From contig CALCVP010000083.1 in assembly GCA_937907705.1 (NCBI GenBank), positions 79,415 to 143,414 on the forward strand: a stretch of DNA of 64,000 nt. The letters are read 5' to 3'. The notes beneath the pieces were generated by a model that saw only the letters and a program-made list of their open reading frames with translations, was not told the DNA's origin and ran no database searches. Made by a program: the position numbers and the translations under genes. Position 1 is the stretch's first letter; each line of letters starts with the position of its first letter. The stretch is from an uncultured Prevotella sp. GTDB lineage: Bacteria; Bacteroidota; Bacteroidia; Bacteroidales; Bacteroidaceae. Positions 35,451 to 44,045 of the stretch are shown piece after piece.

Positions 35451-35760
35451 TCTTTCGGGGTTCTGTTAGGTATGACAAAAACAAGATAATAAAGGGTAGT
35501 CTGAAAGCTATGTTTTTTCCAAAAAAGTGCAACTTTTCTTTTTCAAGGTTGCCGTGCGTCTGCAAGAGCAGTGCTTTCGGCATCCGATTGCACCGTTTTC
35601 ACCTTGCGATTGCAGTGCTTTCATATTGCGATTGCAGTGCTCTTGCTTTTTCAAGAGGGAGCTTTAGCTTTCTGTCGTGGAGCTTTTCGCTGCTAAAGCA
35701 GTGCTTTTCTGCAATAAAGCAGCAGACTGAGGGATAAATCATCATGCTTCGCCGCCACTG
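35451..35760. other. Spacer between fecR and the sigma gene
   Basis: 310 bp that hold the array at 35563-35650 and, behind it, three further repeats (GAGCTTTAGC, GAGCTTTTCG, GTGCTTTTCT at about 35659, 35680, 35701) stepping by 21 bp. No gene. Confidence 0.6.
35563..35650. repeat. 22-bp repeat array, family A, four units
   Basis: Units at 35563, 35585, 35607 and 35629 with arms CAAGAGCAGTGCTTTCG, CGATTGCACCGTTTTCA, CGATTGCAGTGCTTTCA and CGATTGCAGTGCTCTTG. The outer 12 bases (CAAGAGCAGTGC and GCAGTGCTCTTG) are inverted copies with one mismatch, as in the 4911 array. It lies between the fecR start and the sigma factor stop. Confidence 0.85.
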
Positions 35761-36360
35761 CTATTGCAACAGTATCAAGAATACAATCCACTTCATGTAC
35801 CCTTGCAATGCGCCTTGCAGCAGCTTCATTGCATTCTTCATGTGATACTTTACGGTGTTGACAGAGATACCCATTTCAGCAGCTATCTCCTTGTATTGCT
35901 TCTGTTCCACACGGCTTTTTACAAATACCTGTCTGCACTCTTTGGGCAACAGGTTGATGCAACGGTTGATTTCAGCTTCCAGTTCCTGCCGTATCAACAG
36001 CCCCAAGGGGTGGTCGGTATCTACAAACACATGCGACAGCATGGCTTCCTCTGCCTCATCCGTTTCCATGTCAACACGCAACGAGAGTCTGCGGTGCAGG
36101 GCTTTCAGCTCGTTTACACAGCGATTGCGCACAGCTCCAAACAGATAGCTGCGCAAGGTGGTGCTGACAGCCAGACTATCGCGCTGCTGCCACAGGTTAA
36201 ATACCACATCGTCTACCACAGTTTGTGCCGTCTCGCGGTCGTGCAGCAGCTGACAGGCAAAACGGCACAATGGCTCATAATGCCTGTTAAAGAGCACCTT
36301 ATAAGCCATTTGGTCGCCTTGGCGCAACCTTTCTATCAAAAAATCATCGTCGATATTCAT
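35761..36360 (-). CDS. ECF-type RNA polymerase sigma-70 factor
   Basis: 199 residues from ATG 36360 (MNIDDDFLIERLRQGD). The longer frame from 36441 overlaps the promoter and adds 27 atypical residues. It has sigma region 2 (YKVLFNRHYEPLCRFACQLL) and region 4 (LPKECRQVFVKSRVEQKQYKEIA, helix GISVNTVKYHMKNA; parts shown are under the family consensus). It belongs to the Bacteroidota sigma group that works with FecR and SusC. Likely target: the susC-susD-phosphatase operon. The last residues (WIVFLILLQ) are hydrophobic, which is common in this group. Confidence 0.93.
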   Translation of the reverse strand: MNIDDDFLIERLRQGDQMAYKVLFNRHYEPLCRFACQLLHDRETAQTVVDDVVFNLWQQRDSLAVSTTLRSYLFGAVRNRCVNELKALHRRLSLRVDMETDEAEEAMLSHVFVDTDHPLGLLIRQELEAEINRCINLLPKECRQVFVKSRVEQKQYKEIAAEMGISVNTVKYHMKNAMKLLQGALQGYMKWIVFLILLQ

Positions 36361-36428
36361 GTTTATATCAGCCCTCTGCCATTCTGCCGGCAAAAGATAA
36401 ATGTTGATTATTCGTTTAATAGATTGTG

Positions 36429-36436
36429 CAAAAGTA
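36429..36436 (-). promoter_or_regulatory. Promoter -7 box of the sigma factor gene
   Basis: TACTTTTG on the minus strand fits TAnnTTTG, 69 bp upstream of the ATG at 36360, and supports that start over 36441. Confidence 0.6.
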
Positions 36437-36471
36437 AGCAATATTACAGTTCTTTACAAGAAAACGACGGC

Positions 36472-36527
36472 AAAAAGAAGAGCGCGGACAGTGCAACCGT
36501 TAACAGGTTACACCGTCTGCGCTCTTC
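36472..36527 (-). terminator. Rho-independent terminator of the MFS gene
   Basis: GAAGAGCGCGGAC (36477-36489) pairs with GTCTGCGCTCTTC (36515-36527) with one G-U pair, and the inner part pairs further (GTGCAACC with GGTTACAC, one mismatch). TTCTTTTTG follows on the minus strand. Confidence 0.75.
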
Positions 36528-36575
36528 CGTAAGCAACTGTTGCAGATGCAAAAAGGTGTCAAAAATATCACTTGT

Positions 36576-37778
36576 TTATACTTGTTGGCGATGGCTTGCA
36601 TGCCAACAGTAAGCCGACAATGCCAATGACAACAGTGCGAAACACAGTCCTGCGCCGCACACACCGGTCCAGCCTACATGCGTCCAGCCTATGTTGGCCA
36701 CAAAAGTGCCTAAACTCCCGCCCATGAAAAGCATGGTCATAAAGATGGTATTGGCACGGTTGGTAGCCTCCGGCACCTCATGCAGGCAACCGCTTTGGTT
36801 GCTCAACTGGTTGCATTGCGAACCTACATCTACCAAGACAATGGCCAGTATCAAGCCTACATACAGGTTGCCCCACCACAAGGCAATAGCCCATGCTACC
36901 AGTTGCAGCACGCCTCCACACACGGAAAAGCGCTGAATGCCGAACCGTGGCACATATTTGCCTACGCCACTGGCAGCCACCGCACCAGCCATACCGCACA
37001 GGCCTAACATGCCCACCATGCCACTGTCGGCACTGAAAGGGGGCAACGCCAAGTGGAATGCCATGCAAGACCAAATGCACATCATGCTGGCAAAGGTCAA
37101 TGCGGCACGCAACGAGTAATGGCGAATGGTGGAATGGCGCATGAATATCTGCACTACCGACTTCATCAACGAGCCATACGAACCTTGAAAAGTGGGCTTC
37201 ATCACAGGCAGCATAGCCAACGATGCCGCCAAACATGCCACCATAATGGCAGTGGCTATGAAGAACATGCCACGCCAGCCCAGCCAAAGGCCCACATAAC
37301 CGCTTACCACACGGGCACCCAACACGCCCGTAAGCAGGCCTGAAAGCACAAATCCCATATTGCGCGACTTGTTTTGCGGTGCGGAGAAAAGCCCTGCCAT
37401 AGGCACGAATATCTGTGGAACAACAGAGCAAACGCCCACCACAAACGAGGCCAGCCACACCACATGGATATTGGGAGCCATGCCTATGGCGGCTGTCATC
37501 ACCGCAGCTATGCCCAAACATGTGCCTATTATCTTGCGACGAGAGCACTTGTCTGCCAACGGCACCACCAGCAGCAAGCCCGCTGCATAGCCCAACTGAG
37601 TGATAACAGTAATGAGTCCTGCCTCCACCTCGGTAGCGCCGAGCGCGGCTTTCATCTCTTCCAGCAGAGGCTGGTTATAGTAAAGGTTAGCCACTGTAAG
37701 CCCTCCCACCGCACTCATCATGAGCAACAGACAGGCAGGTATGCCCTTATTGGGCTCTAACTGCTTCATACGTGACAA
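36576..37778 (-). CDS. MFS transporter
   Basis: 400 residues with twelve predicted membrane segments; ADKCSRRKIIG between helices 2 and 3 is the MFS loop motif. NLYYNQPLLEEM near the N-terminus marks the YgaY/YnfM-like drug-proton antiporter group. It lies 3 bp after the nitroreductase gene, so both come from one transcript; export of a nitro- or quinone-type toxic compound is a reasonable but unproven guess. Confidence 0.88.
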   Translation of the reverse strand: MSRMKQLEPNKGIPACLLLMMSAVGGLTVANLYYNQPLLEEMKAALGATEVEAGLITVITQLGYAAGLLLVVPLADKCSRRKIIGTCLGIAAVMTAAIGMAPNIHVVWLASFVVGVCSVVPQIFVPMAGLFSAPQNKSRNMGFVLSGLLTGVLGARVVSGYVGLWLGWRGMFFIATAIMVACLAASLAMLPVMKPTFQGSYGSLMKSVVQIFMRHSTIRHYSLRAALTFASMMCIWSCMAFHLALPPFSADSGMVGMLGLCGMAGAVAASGVGKYVPRFGIQRFSVCGGVLQLVAWAIALWWGNLYVGLILAIVLVDVGSQCNQLSNQSGCLHEVPEATNRANTIFMTMLFMGGSLGTFVANIGWTHVGWTGVCGAGLCFALLSLALSAYCWHASHRQQV

Positions 37779-37781
37779 GCA

Positions 37782-38315
37782 TTATTTTACCCAAACCACA
37801 TAATCTTCCTTGCGGGGCTTGGCTGGAGCAGGCTCTTTCAGCGCATAACCCAAGGCTACATGCCCTATACCTTCATAGTTGCCTTGTATGCCCCAAGAAG
37901 CTAACAGCTCCTTACCTTCGGCAGAATCAAACACTTCTTTGGCGCGGTGAATCCAGCAACTGCCCAAACCTAAGGCATGAGCAGCATTCATCAGGTTGCC
38001 CATTACCAACGAACCGTCATACAGATAAGTAGGACACTCGCGATTGGCCAGCACCAACAGGATAACAGGTGCACCATAGAAAGGGTCTGAAGTGGTGCCC
38101 ATCACCTGGGCGTTCAGCTCTGACAAGCGGTCGCGCACAGCCTTGTTGGTAATCACTACGATGCGGGGCGACTGCATACCCATGCCTGTCGGTGCATATT
38201 CACCAGCCTTTACAACTTGTGCTATCAACTCATCTGACGGCATCTTGACTGCATCAAACCCGCGGATACTGCGGCGGGTCTCCATTACTTCTAATGCTTC
38301 GTTCTTCTTTTCCAT
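37782..38315 (-). CDS. Nitroreductase family protein
   Basis: 177 residues. FMN-dependent NAD(P)H oxidoreductase fold: METRRSIRGFD is the N-terminal FMN-phosphate contact and GLGSCWIHRAKEVFD the later flavin-binding stretch. These enzymes reduce nitroaromatics, quinones or enones, and in anaerobes can activate metronidazole. First gene of a two-gene unit with the MFS exporter; promoter at 38396. Confidence 0.9.
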   Translation of the reverse strand: MEKKNEALEVMETRRSIRGFDAVKMPSDELIAQVVKAGEYAPTGMGMQSPRIVVITNKAVRDRLSELNAQVMGTTSDPFYGAPVILLVLANRECPTYLYDGSLVMGNLMNAAHALGLGSCWIHRAKEVFDSAEGKELLASWGIQGNYEGIGHVALGYALKEPAPAKPRKEDYVVWVK

Positions 38316-38395
38316 TGTTCTTATGTTTTAAGATATACCTTCAAGCAGATGCTCATCATCCATTCTACCGAGATGGAACACCGCTTGCAACAGTG

Positions 38396-38403
38396 CAAAG
38401 TTA
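38396..38403 (-). promoter_or_regulatory. Promoter -7 box of the nitroreductase-MFS operon
   Basis: TAACTTTG on the minus strand fits TAnnTTTG, 81 bp upstream of the start at 38315. Confidence 0.55.
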
Positions 38404-38459
38404 GCAACACTCTGCAAAAAAACAAAATCAACAGACCGCCTATTGGGGTTAAACATAGT

Positions 38460-38498
38460 AAAATAGCCTTGCACAGACACGCTGCGCAAGGCTATTTT
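38460..38498. terminator. Bidirectional-type terminator after the pectinesterase gene
   Basis: AAAATAGCCTTG (38460-38471) and CAAGGCTATTTT (38487-38498) form a perfect 12-bp stem whose A/T ends can serve as the uridine tract. It is 42 bp beyond the pectinesterase stop. Confidence 0.7.
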
Positions 38499-38539
38499 AT
38501 AAAATGGTATCTTTGCTTTTATTCTCCAAGCAGGACCTT

Positions 38540-41500
38540 TTATCGCTTCAATAACTTGTGTGTTTTGCCATTGCCTACTACGATATTGATACCCTTGGAA
38601 GTGCTGTTCATGCGCTGTCCACCCAGTGAATAGACAGCAGTGGCAGCGTTGTCATCAGCAGCTTTCACACCATGTATGCCCACAGTGCCCGCTTCTGCCA
38701 CGCCAGCTTGGCTTAAACCGCCATACTCGTTGGCTGCCTGTATGCTGTACAGTGCACCCTCTTCATAGTCAATAGAGGTAGCAGTGGTAAAGCCTTCTAC
38801 CTTTCCATTCTTGGTGACAACATAGCAAATGGCGTATGGTACTGGTTGCCATGCTATCTTGCCATTGGCTATCTTGGGCTCTGGAGCGGCGCAAGCCTCA
38901 GTAAGCAGCTCCGGTTGCCAGTTGTCATCACCGCCGAGTACGTTCTTCACAGTGTACTGGGCAGCCTCCTCATCGGTAAGGTAATTCTTGGCTTTGCCCT
39001 CCACTTTGGTACCGTTGTCCATGTAATAGTAGGTATCGCGACGGTGAGACAGGTCAATGGGGTTGCCTTCTTTGTCCATCGTATTGTAGTCTGCCCACAG
39101 CACCGGCAGTCCTCCCATGGTCTCATACCAGCCCGTAGCAGGAATGGTTACTTCCGCCTTGGTATTGATAAACACTGTTTTCGGGAAGTTGTGCCATGGA
39201 CGTCCGAGCCATACAGAGGTCTCTTCAGGTACACCGGGGGCTGTAATCACATTGTTCATAAACACATATCCCCACTTCACATCAGCCTTATGAGAGGGCG
39301 CCACGATATAACCGCCACTCTTGCGTACAATGTTCAGCGTGTCGTTATCAAAGTAAACGTTGCCGCTGTTGTAGATAAAGTCTACTGCACCTTCAATGAA
39401 AGAGTTCTTCACATAGTGGCGATAGTTTGACTTGCTGGTAGTAATCCAAGTGTCTTGATAGCTGTACATGCCCACCTTGTTGAACACAATGCGGTCGTTT
39501 TCGGTATTGAGTGCCAATGCCTGTGGACCGTTGTTCATCTTCACTCCGTAAGAATTGACAAAGCTGAGTCCCTCGAAATAAAGGTTGGCAGCATGGGCTA
39601 CAAAGGTTGCGCCCTTGTCTACACTCAGTGCATTGTCGCCTCCACAAAGCTTGTCATCACTGATAAAGACCTTGTCGCGCCCCTGACCAATGAAATGAAG
39701 GTAAGGCTTTGAAGCCGGCAAATCCACGTGTTCATTGTAAGTTCCCTCCTTAATAAAGACAAGCCAAGGCTTCACGCGGTTCTTTGGAGCAGCGTCAATA
39801 GCAGCCTGTACGGTGGTATAATCGCCTGTACCGTCCTGTGCTACCACTGCATCATATATGCGGGCATCGGGCTGTTGACGCTCCATAGTGGTGAAACGGA
39901 TGGTTACGCCCTCATAAGCATTGCCGCTACGGTCGAGTATCATGCCGGCCGGCAGAGTGAAAACATACTGTGTAGCATACTTCAGTGCGCTGTATTGGAA
40001 CACTACGGTCTTGCCACTGACGGTGGGTTTGAGTGTCTCATTGCCCAATGTTGCAGTGCAACCTTCGGCTACCACTACCTTTTCATTGAAGGTAAGGATG
40101 ACCGATCCATTGGCTGAAGCGCCATTGCTGCTGTCTGAAGGTATGGAAGCGAGCAACTGAGGAGCCTCTTTATCGTCTATTATCTCCTTGTCGGCCAATA
40201 CGAAAAGCTCTGCTACTGCCAAGCCATCGTAGTCGCCGGTTGAACCGATAAGGGGCGAACCGTAGTCCGGCAGGAAGCGAACGCGCACCAAATCTTTGCC
40301 CGCCGCATCGGCAGGAAGCGCAAACTCCTGCTGGTCCCAGCCACGATTAGGCAGGTTATAGGTGCCGAACTTCGTGTAGTTTTCACCGTCAACAGAGTAC
40401 TCGGCGTTGACAATACTGTGTGCATTGAAGTCGTCTCCCACAGCTGCTGCCAACTTGATGTTGGTGTAGTTTTTGGTAGAGAACGACATTTCAAAATAGT
40501 ATTTATCCGTCAGTTTCTTCCAACAGCGAGCGGCATATTTGCCGTTTTGCCCGCCCTTTTGCGCGCCACAAGCCAGCCATGACGATGTGTTGCCGACAGC
40601 ATTGCGCAGCGACAGCAGTCCGGCATTGTCGCTTTCTGCCTTATAGTCGGCTGCACGCTCCTGTGATGGTGTATCATTATAAAGGTCCCAACCTACTATA
40701 TAGTCAACACTTGAGAAGCAAGCCTCAACGCTTTTGGTACCATCCATATTGATTTCACGCTCCGATTGGGTGGTGTTGTCTTCCCAATTGGTAAATGTCA
40801 AGATACGGTTGTTGATGGCGGTGAGCTTTACATCGGTGCCCTCTTCATAGTAATGGACGCCATCTACAACGTTTCCCTCCGGCGAGAACTGCACAAGATT
40901 GGCATTGGCACCGCCCTGCAACTTGACATTCAGTGCATAGACATTGTTCTTGATATAGTTGGCAGTGATACGCGTATTGGCTTTCAACTCAAAGGAATAG
41001 GGGTTCTCAGCAGACACTACTTGTCCTCTTTCATTGGTCCAAGCCGTAAAATGATAGCCAAAGTTCTCGGTAGTGCTTACTGTTATCTGTGTACCTTCGT
41101 CAAACTGTGCTCCCGCTGGGGTTACGGTAAGGGTGCCAGCTTGGGTATCGGTCTGGTCTACTGCCAATGTATAGGAAGGCACTGAGACAGGCGTACCTGC
41201 AAAATGGCCTGTTACTACCACATTGCCCAGTCCAAACTGCTTATTGGCTGCCAAGTTATAAATGTAGAATATGAGTTCTACTTTCTGGTCAACGGTCTGC
41301 AATGCGGTAAGGTCCAGCTCAGAACTTGATGCTGAGTTGCGCTCAGGATTGAAGCCTTTCAGCAGCTCAATGGTCTTGTCTCCGCAAGTGGCTACCACGT
41401 CAAGCGTGCCTCCACTGGTGCCAAACTTCTGCGAGTTGAAAGTCAGTTTGGCAGGTGTAAAGCTGACTCCCTTCTTCGGCACGACAGTAAACGCCACATA

Positions 41501-41785
41501 GCAAGCATTGTCTCGCGCATTGCTTATCTTCTCAGTAGGGTTCAATTTCGACAGACTGTTCTGCACGCCATTGGCAAACAGCTTGCTGCCATAGGCAAAA
41601 CTGGTGGTTGATACAGCCTCCGGCACCGACACATCGGCTACCGACGCATTGTCGGCTCCTTTGTTAAACGGCCACGAGAGGGTGGCATTCTTCGCATCGA
41701 CAGCATCGGCTGCCAAGGCACTTCCTATGCCCAGCCACCACAAGAGCAGCAAAGCGAGGACGGTAGATAAATTCTGTTTGTTCAT
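38540..41785 (-). CDS. Large multidomain pectinesterase with C-terminal sorting-like tail
   Basis: 1081 residues, signal peptide ending GSALA. Residues ~210-360 contain two bacterial-repeat beta modules (LTVTPAGAQFDEGTQITVS-type), ~365-530 a lectin/discoidin-like part, ~540-635 a Big_5 Ig-like domain. The catalytic pectin methylesterase right-handed helix occupies ~640-960. Its hallmarks are intact: GTYNEHV, GPQAL, YQDTW (acid/base Asp), VDFIYN (nucleophile Asp) and LGRPW (Arg). The last 30 residues (YSLGGQRMN ... GINIVVGNGK) resemble the short C-terminal domain of type IX secretion cargo and match the tail of the next gene. It removes methyl groups from pectin outside the cell. Followed on the same strand by no further carbohydrate gene. 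Confidence 0.9.
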   Translation of the reverse strand: MNKQNLSTVLALLLLWWLGIGSALAADAVDAKNATLSWPFNKGADNASVADVSVPEAVSTTSFAYGSKLFANGVQNSLSKLNPTEKISNARDNACYVAFTVVPKKGVSFTPAKLTFNSQKFGTSGGTLDVVATCGDKTIELLKGFNPERNSASSSELDLTALQTVDQKVELIFYIYNLAANKQFGLGNVVVTGHFAGTPVSVPSYTLAVDQTDTQAGTLTVTPAGAQFDEGTQITVSTTENFGYHFTAWTNERGQVVSAENPYSFELKANTRITANYIKNNVYALNVKLQGGANANLVQFSPEGNVVDGVHYYEEGTDVKLTAINNRILTFTNWEDNTTQSEREINMDGTKSVEACFSSVDYIVGWDLYNDTPSQERAADYKAESDNAGLLSLRNAVGNTSSWLACGAQKGGQNGKYAARCWKKLTDKYYFEMSFSTKNYTNIKLAAAVGDDFNAHSIVNAEYSVDGENYTKFGTYNLPNRGWDQQEFALPADAAGKDLVRVRFLPDYGSPLIGSTGDYDGLAVAELFVLADKEIIDDKEAPQLLASIPSDSSNGASANGSVILTFNEKVVVAEGCTATLGNETLKPTVSGKTVVFQYSALKYATQYVFTLPAGMILDRSGNAYEGVTIRFTTMERQQPDARIYDAVVAQDGTGDYTTVQAAIDAAPKNRVKPWLVFIKEGTYNEHVDLPASKPYLHFIGQGRDKVFISDDKLCGGDNALSVDKGATFVAHAANLYFEGLSFVNSYGVKMNNGPQALALNTENDRIVFNKVGMYSYQDTWITTSKSNYRHYVKNSFIEGAVDFIYNSGNVYFDNDTLNIVRKSGGYIVAPSHKADVKWGYVFMNNVITAPGVPEETSVWLGRPWHNFPKTVFINTKAEVTIPATGWYETMGGLPVLWADYNTMDKEGNPIDLSHRRDTYYYMDNGTKVEGKAKNYLTDEEAAQYTVKNVLGGDDNWQPELLTEACAAPEPKIANGKIAWQPVPYAICYVVTKNGKVEGFTTATSIDYEEGALYSIQAANEYGGLSQAGVAEAGTVGIHGVKAADDNAATAVYSLGGQRMNSTSKGINIVVGNGKTHKLLKR

Positions 41786-41833
41786 TGTTTTATCAGGTTT
41801 GTTAGTTGTTTGTTTACCAAATAATCGACAGCA

Positions 41834-43723
41834 CTACCTCACTACCTTCTTGGCTGCACCATTTTCCACTACGATATTGAGTCCTTTCTGAAGGCTCTTC
41901 TGGCGCATGCCGTTTATATTATAATACAAAGTAGTGGTTTGTGGGCGTGATGCCACATTGCTGCTGATGCCTGTTGCGCCACTTACTGCCATGCCATGCA
42001 CCATCACATCGCTTACACAGAGGGTCTTGCCTGTGGCTGCTCCGTTGTACCAAGGATAGATACGGATGCGCAGTGTCTCGCCTTCGTTTACCTCTATCAC
42101 GGGTGTTGCGCTCACAGCCATCATGTCGTTGGCCTTCATGCCCGATGAGAAATCTGCCATATTCACGGCATTGGCAAAGTCGGCTTCTTTGGAATAGTAC
42201 ACCTTGCAGCGCATGCCGTTGCCTCCACAGCCACACACAAACAGGCCGATAGAGTCTACATTGAGCGTTGTTCCCTTAGCCGGTTGCACGGCAAACTCTA
42301 TCCAACGGGTAGACACCTCGTCTATCTCGCCTGCCGGCCACTGCTCTCCTTCTATGATATTGCGCTGCACTTTGCGCGAAGCATCAAAGCCTGTCCACTC
42401 TGGCCAGGTAGTGGCTTTGTTTGGATTAGCGTATCGCTGCAATGTCATGCCGCTGTAATGCTCGCCCAAAGAGGTAACAGGTCCTGTTACGGTGCTGGCA
42501 TCGTCTGCCTCAAGACGCCAGTAAACACTGGCTGGTGTGCCGCCCGCCAAGTCTACACACTCGCCCACTACGGGCACGGTAATGGTATTGTCGCCATTGG
42601 CTACGGTAAGCGTTTGACTGAAAGAGCCTACTGTCCGGTATTCGTAGCGTGCCTTGAAGCTGCCTATCAGCGTGCCGCCTTTATAGGTTAATGTGGCAGT
42701 AGGGGCATAATTGGTGCCATCTGTCGAAACCATTACTCCGCCATTGGCGGTAATTGTAACGCTACCTTCGGCGGGTTGCAGGTCAAAGCCTGAGAGTTGC
42801 ACCTCTTTTGTAAGCGTCTGCCCTAAATATGCCTTGCCAAAGTCTACCTTGTCCGGATTGACACTCAACTCACTGGTCAGCTTGATGCAGTCGGTCAGTA
42901 TGCCCGCCTGACGCAACAACTGGGCTGCCAAGCGCGCTATCAGCGTGGCACCCATGGCAGAAGTATGGGTACTGCCGTTGCCGTCAAAGAGCAGTTCGTT
43001 GGCCTTGGCATCGCCATAGCTCTCATACAGTTCGGCAGAAGCGGTGGTAAGGTCAATGTAGGTTACGTTCATCTCTTCTGCCACCTGACGCATCTGGTAG
43101 GGATAATCATACGTATGGTCATCTGCAGACACCTTGTTGTTTTCGGTAAACACACCGTCTTTTATCAAGCTGAACTTGTCTCCCAAATCGTGTCTGCCGT
43201 TTCTTCGGATAGTGCTTCCCGTAAAGTATTTTCTGCAAATGGCACCTACCAATACCGGTGTTGCCCCCAAGGCTCGGGTTTCTTCTACATACTTGCGCAG
43301 ATATTCCTTATAGGTGCCGTTAGCAGTAGTGCCCCGATAGTCAGTGGCAGCAGCCTTGGCGGCATCTCCCTTGCCGGTATAGTAGGCTTTCAGTTCATCG
43401 CCATCGCAGCCGTTGGTCTTCTCATCGTTGTGCGCAAACTGTATGAGCACATAGTCGCCAGGCTCTATCTGCTTCTTTACCGACTGCCAGTAGGGCGACT
43501 CCATATAGAAGCTTTTGCTGCTGGCACCGTTCTTGGCGCGGTTGTTTACAGTAATGTCGCCGGTAAAAAACTGCTGGAGCATCTGGCCCCAGCCTCGTGT
43601 TACGGTGGTGCTTTCGTTGTAAGTGGCCATGGTCGAGTCGCCAATGGTATGTACCTTACGTGCTTGAGCACCCAGCATCGTGCATGCAGCCAATGCGGCT
43701 ACAGCCATCTTTCTTAGTTTCAT
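41834..43723 (-). CDS. Rhamnogalacturonan acetylesterase-like SGNH hydrolase
   Basis: 629 residues from ATG 43723 (MKLRKMAVAALAACTMLGAQA, signal peptide). An open frame continues upstream to 44149, but those 142 residues are translated repeat DNA and overlap the regulator gene, so they are rejected. The catalytic Ser30 is in IGDSTMATYN, the oxyanion residues in NRAKNGASS and FAHNDEKT, and the His in STHTSAMGA: CE12-type esterase that removes acetyl groups from rhamnogalacturonan I. After ~residue 280 come beta-sandwich modules, and the tail YYNINGMRQ ... GLNIVVENG repeats the pectinesterase tail. 48 bp upstream of the pectinesterase gene; both form a pectin operon. Confidence 0.87.
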   Translation of the reverse strand: MKLRKMAVAALAACTMLGAQARKVHTIGDSTMATYNESTTVTRGWGQMLQQFFTGDITVNNRAKNGASSKSFYMESPYWQSVKKQIEPGDYVLIQFAHNDEKTNGCDGDELKAYYTGKGDAAKAAATDYRGTTANGTYKEYLRKYVEETRALGATPVLVGAICRKYFTGSTIRRNGRHDLGDKFSLIKDGVFTENNKVSADDHTYDYPYQMRQVAEEMNVTYIDLTTASAELYESYGDAKANELLFDGNGSTHTSAMGATLIARLAAQLLRQAGILTDCIKLTSELSVNPDKVDFGKAYLGQTLTKEVQLSGFDLQPAEGSVTITANGGVMVSTDGTNYAPTATLTYKGGTLIGSFKARYEYRTVGSFSQTLTVANGDNTITVPVVGECVDLAGGTPASVYWRLEADDASTVTGPVTSLGEHYSGMTLQRYANPNKATTWPEWTGFDASRKVQRNIIEGEQWPAGEIDEVSTRWIEFAVQPAKGTTLNVDSIGLFVCGCGGNGMRCKVYYSKEADFANAVNMADFSSGMKANDMMAVSATPVIEVNEGETLRIRIYPWYNGAATGKTLCVSDVMVHGMAVSGATGISSNVASRPQTTTLYYNINGMRQKSLQKGLNIVVENGAAKKVVR

Positions 43724-44045
43724 AGCTTGTTTTTTAATTGCATTTTGGGTTAGTAAATTCCTGCGTTTTATTGTTTCCAATTGCAAAATTACACCAAAAA
43801 GACACATACAAGGGGTGAAAAATGCACCAATAAGGTGGATTTTCTGCGCAGAAAAGGCATTTTTTTGCCATTTTGTACCACTGATACCGTAAACCCGCCC
43901 CAGCAGCATGGATTTCCGATTGCAGTGCAACGGGCTTCTGATTGCACTGCAATTACCCTCCGATTGCAGTGCAACCGAAACGCAATAGCGGTGCAATCGG
44001 AAGGCGATTGCACCGCTATTGGAAACCCGTGTGAACACTGCCCCT
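43724..44045. other. Spacer between the pectin operon and its regulator
   Basis: 322 bp with no gene. The left part should contain the promoter of the esterase gene, though no clear TAnnTTTG box on the minus strand was found. The right part is the array 43917-44026. Confidence 0.55.
43917..44026. repeat. 22-bp repeat array, family A, five units, ending in a perfect hairpin
   Basis: Units at 43917, 43939, 43961, 43983 and 44005. The last two arms, CAATAGCGGTGCAATCG (43983-43999) and CGATTGCACCGCTATTG (44005-44021), are perfect reverse complements around the 5-nt loop GAAGG. The array ends 20 bp beyond the regulator stop, where a terminator would be expected. Confidence 0.88.

Noticed and set aside
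36778..37548. 256-codon frame within the MFS gene on the same strand
   Set aside because: Out-of-frame shadow, rich in Cys/His/Arg as expected from frame-shifted membrane-protein DNA.
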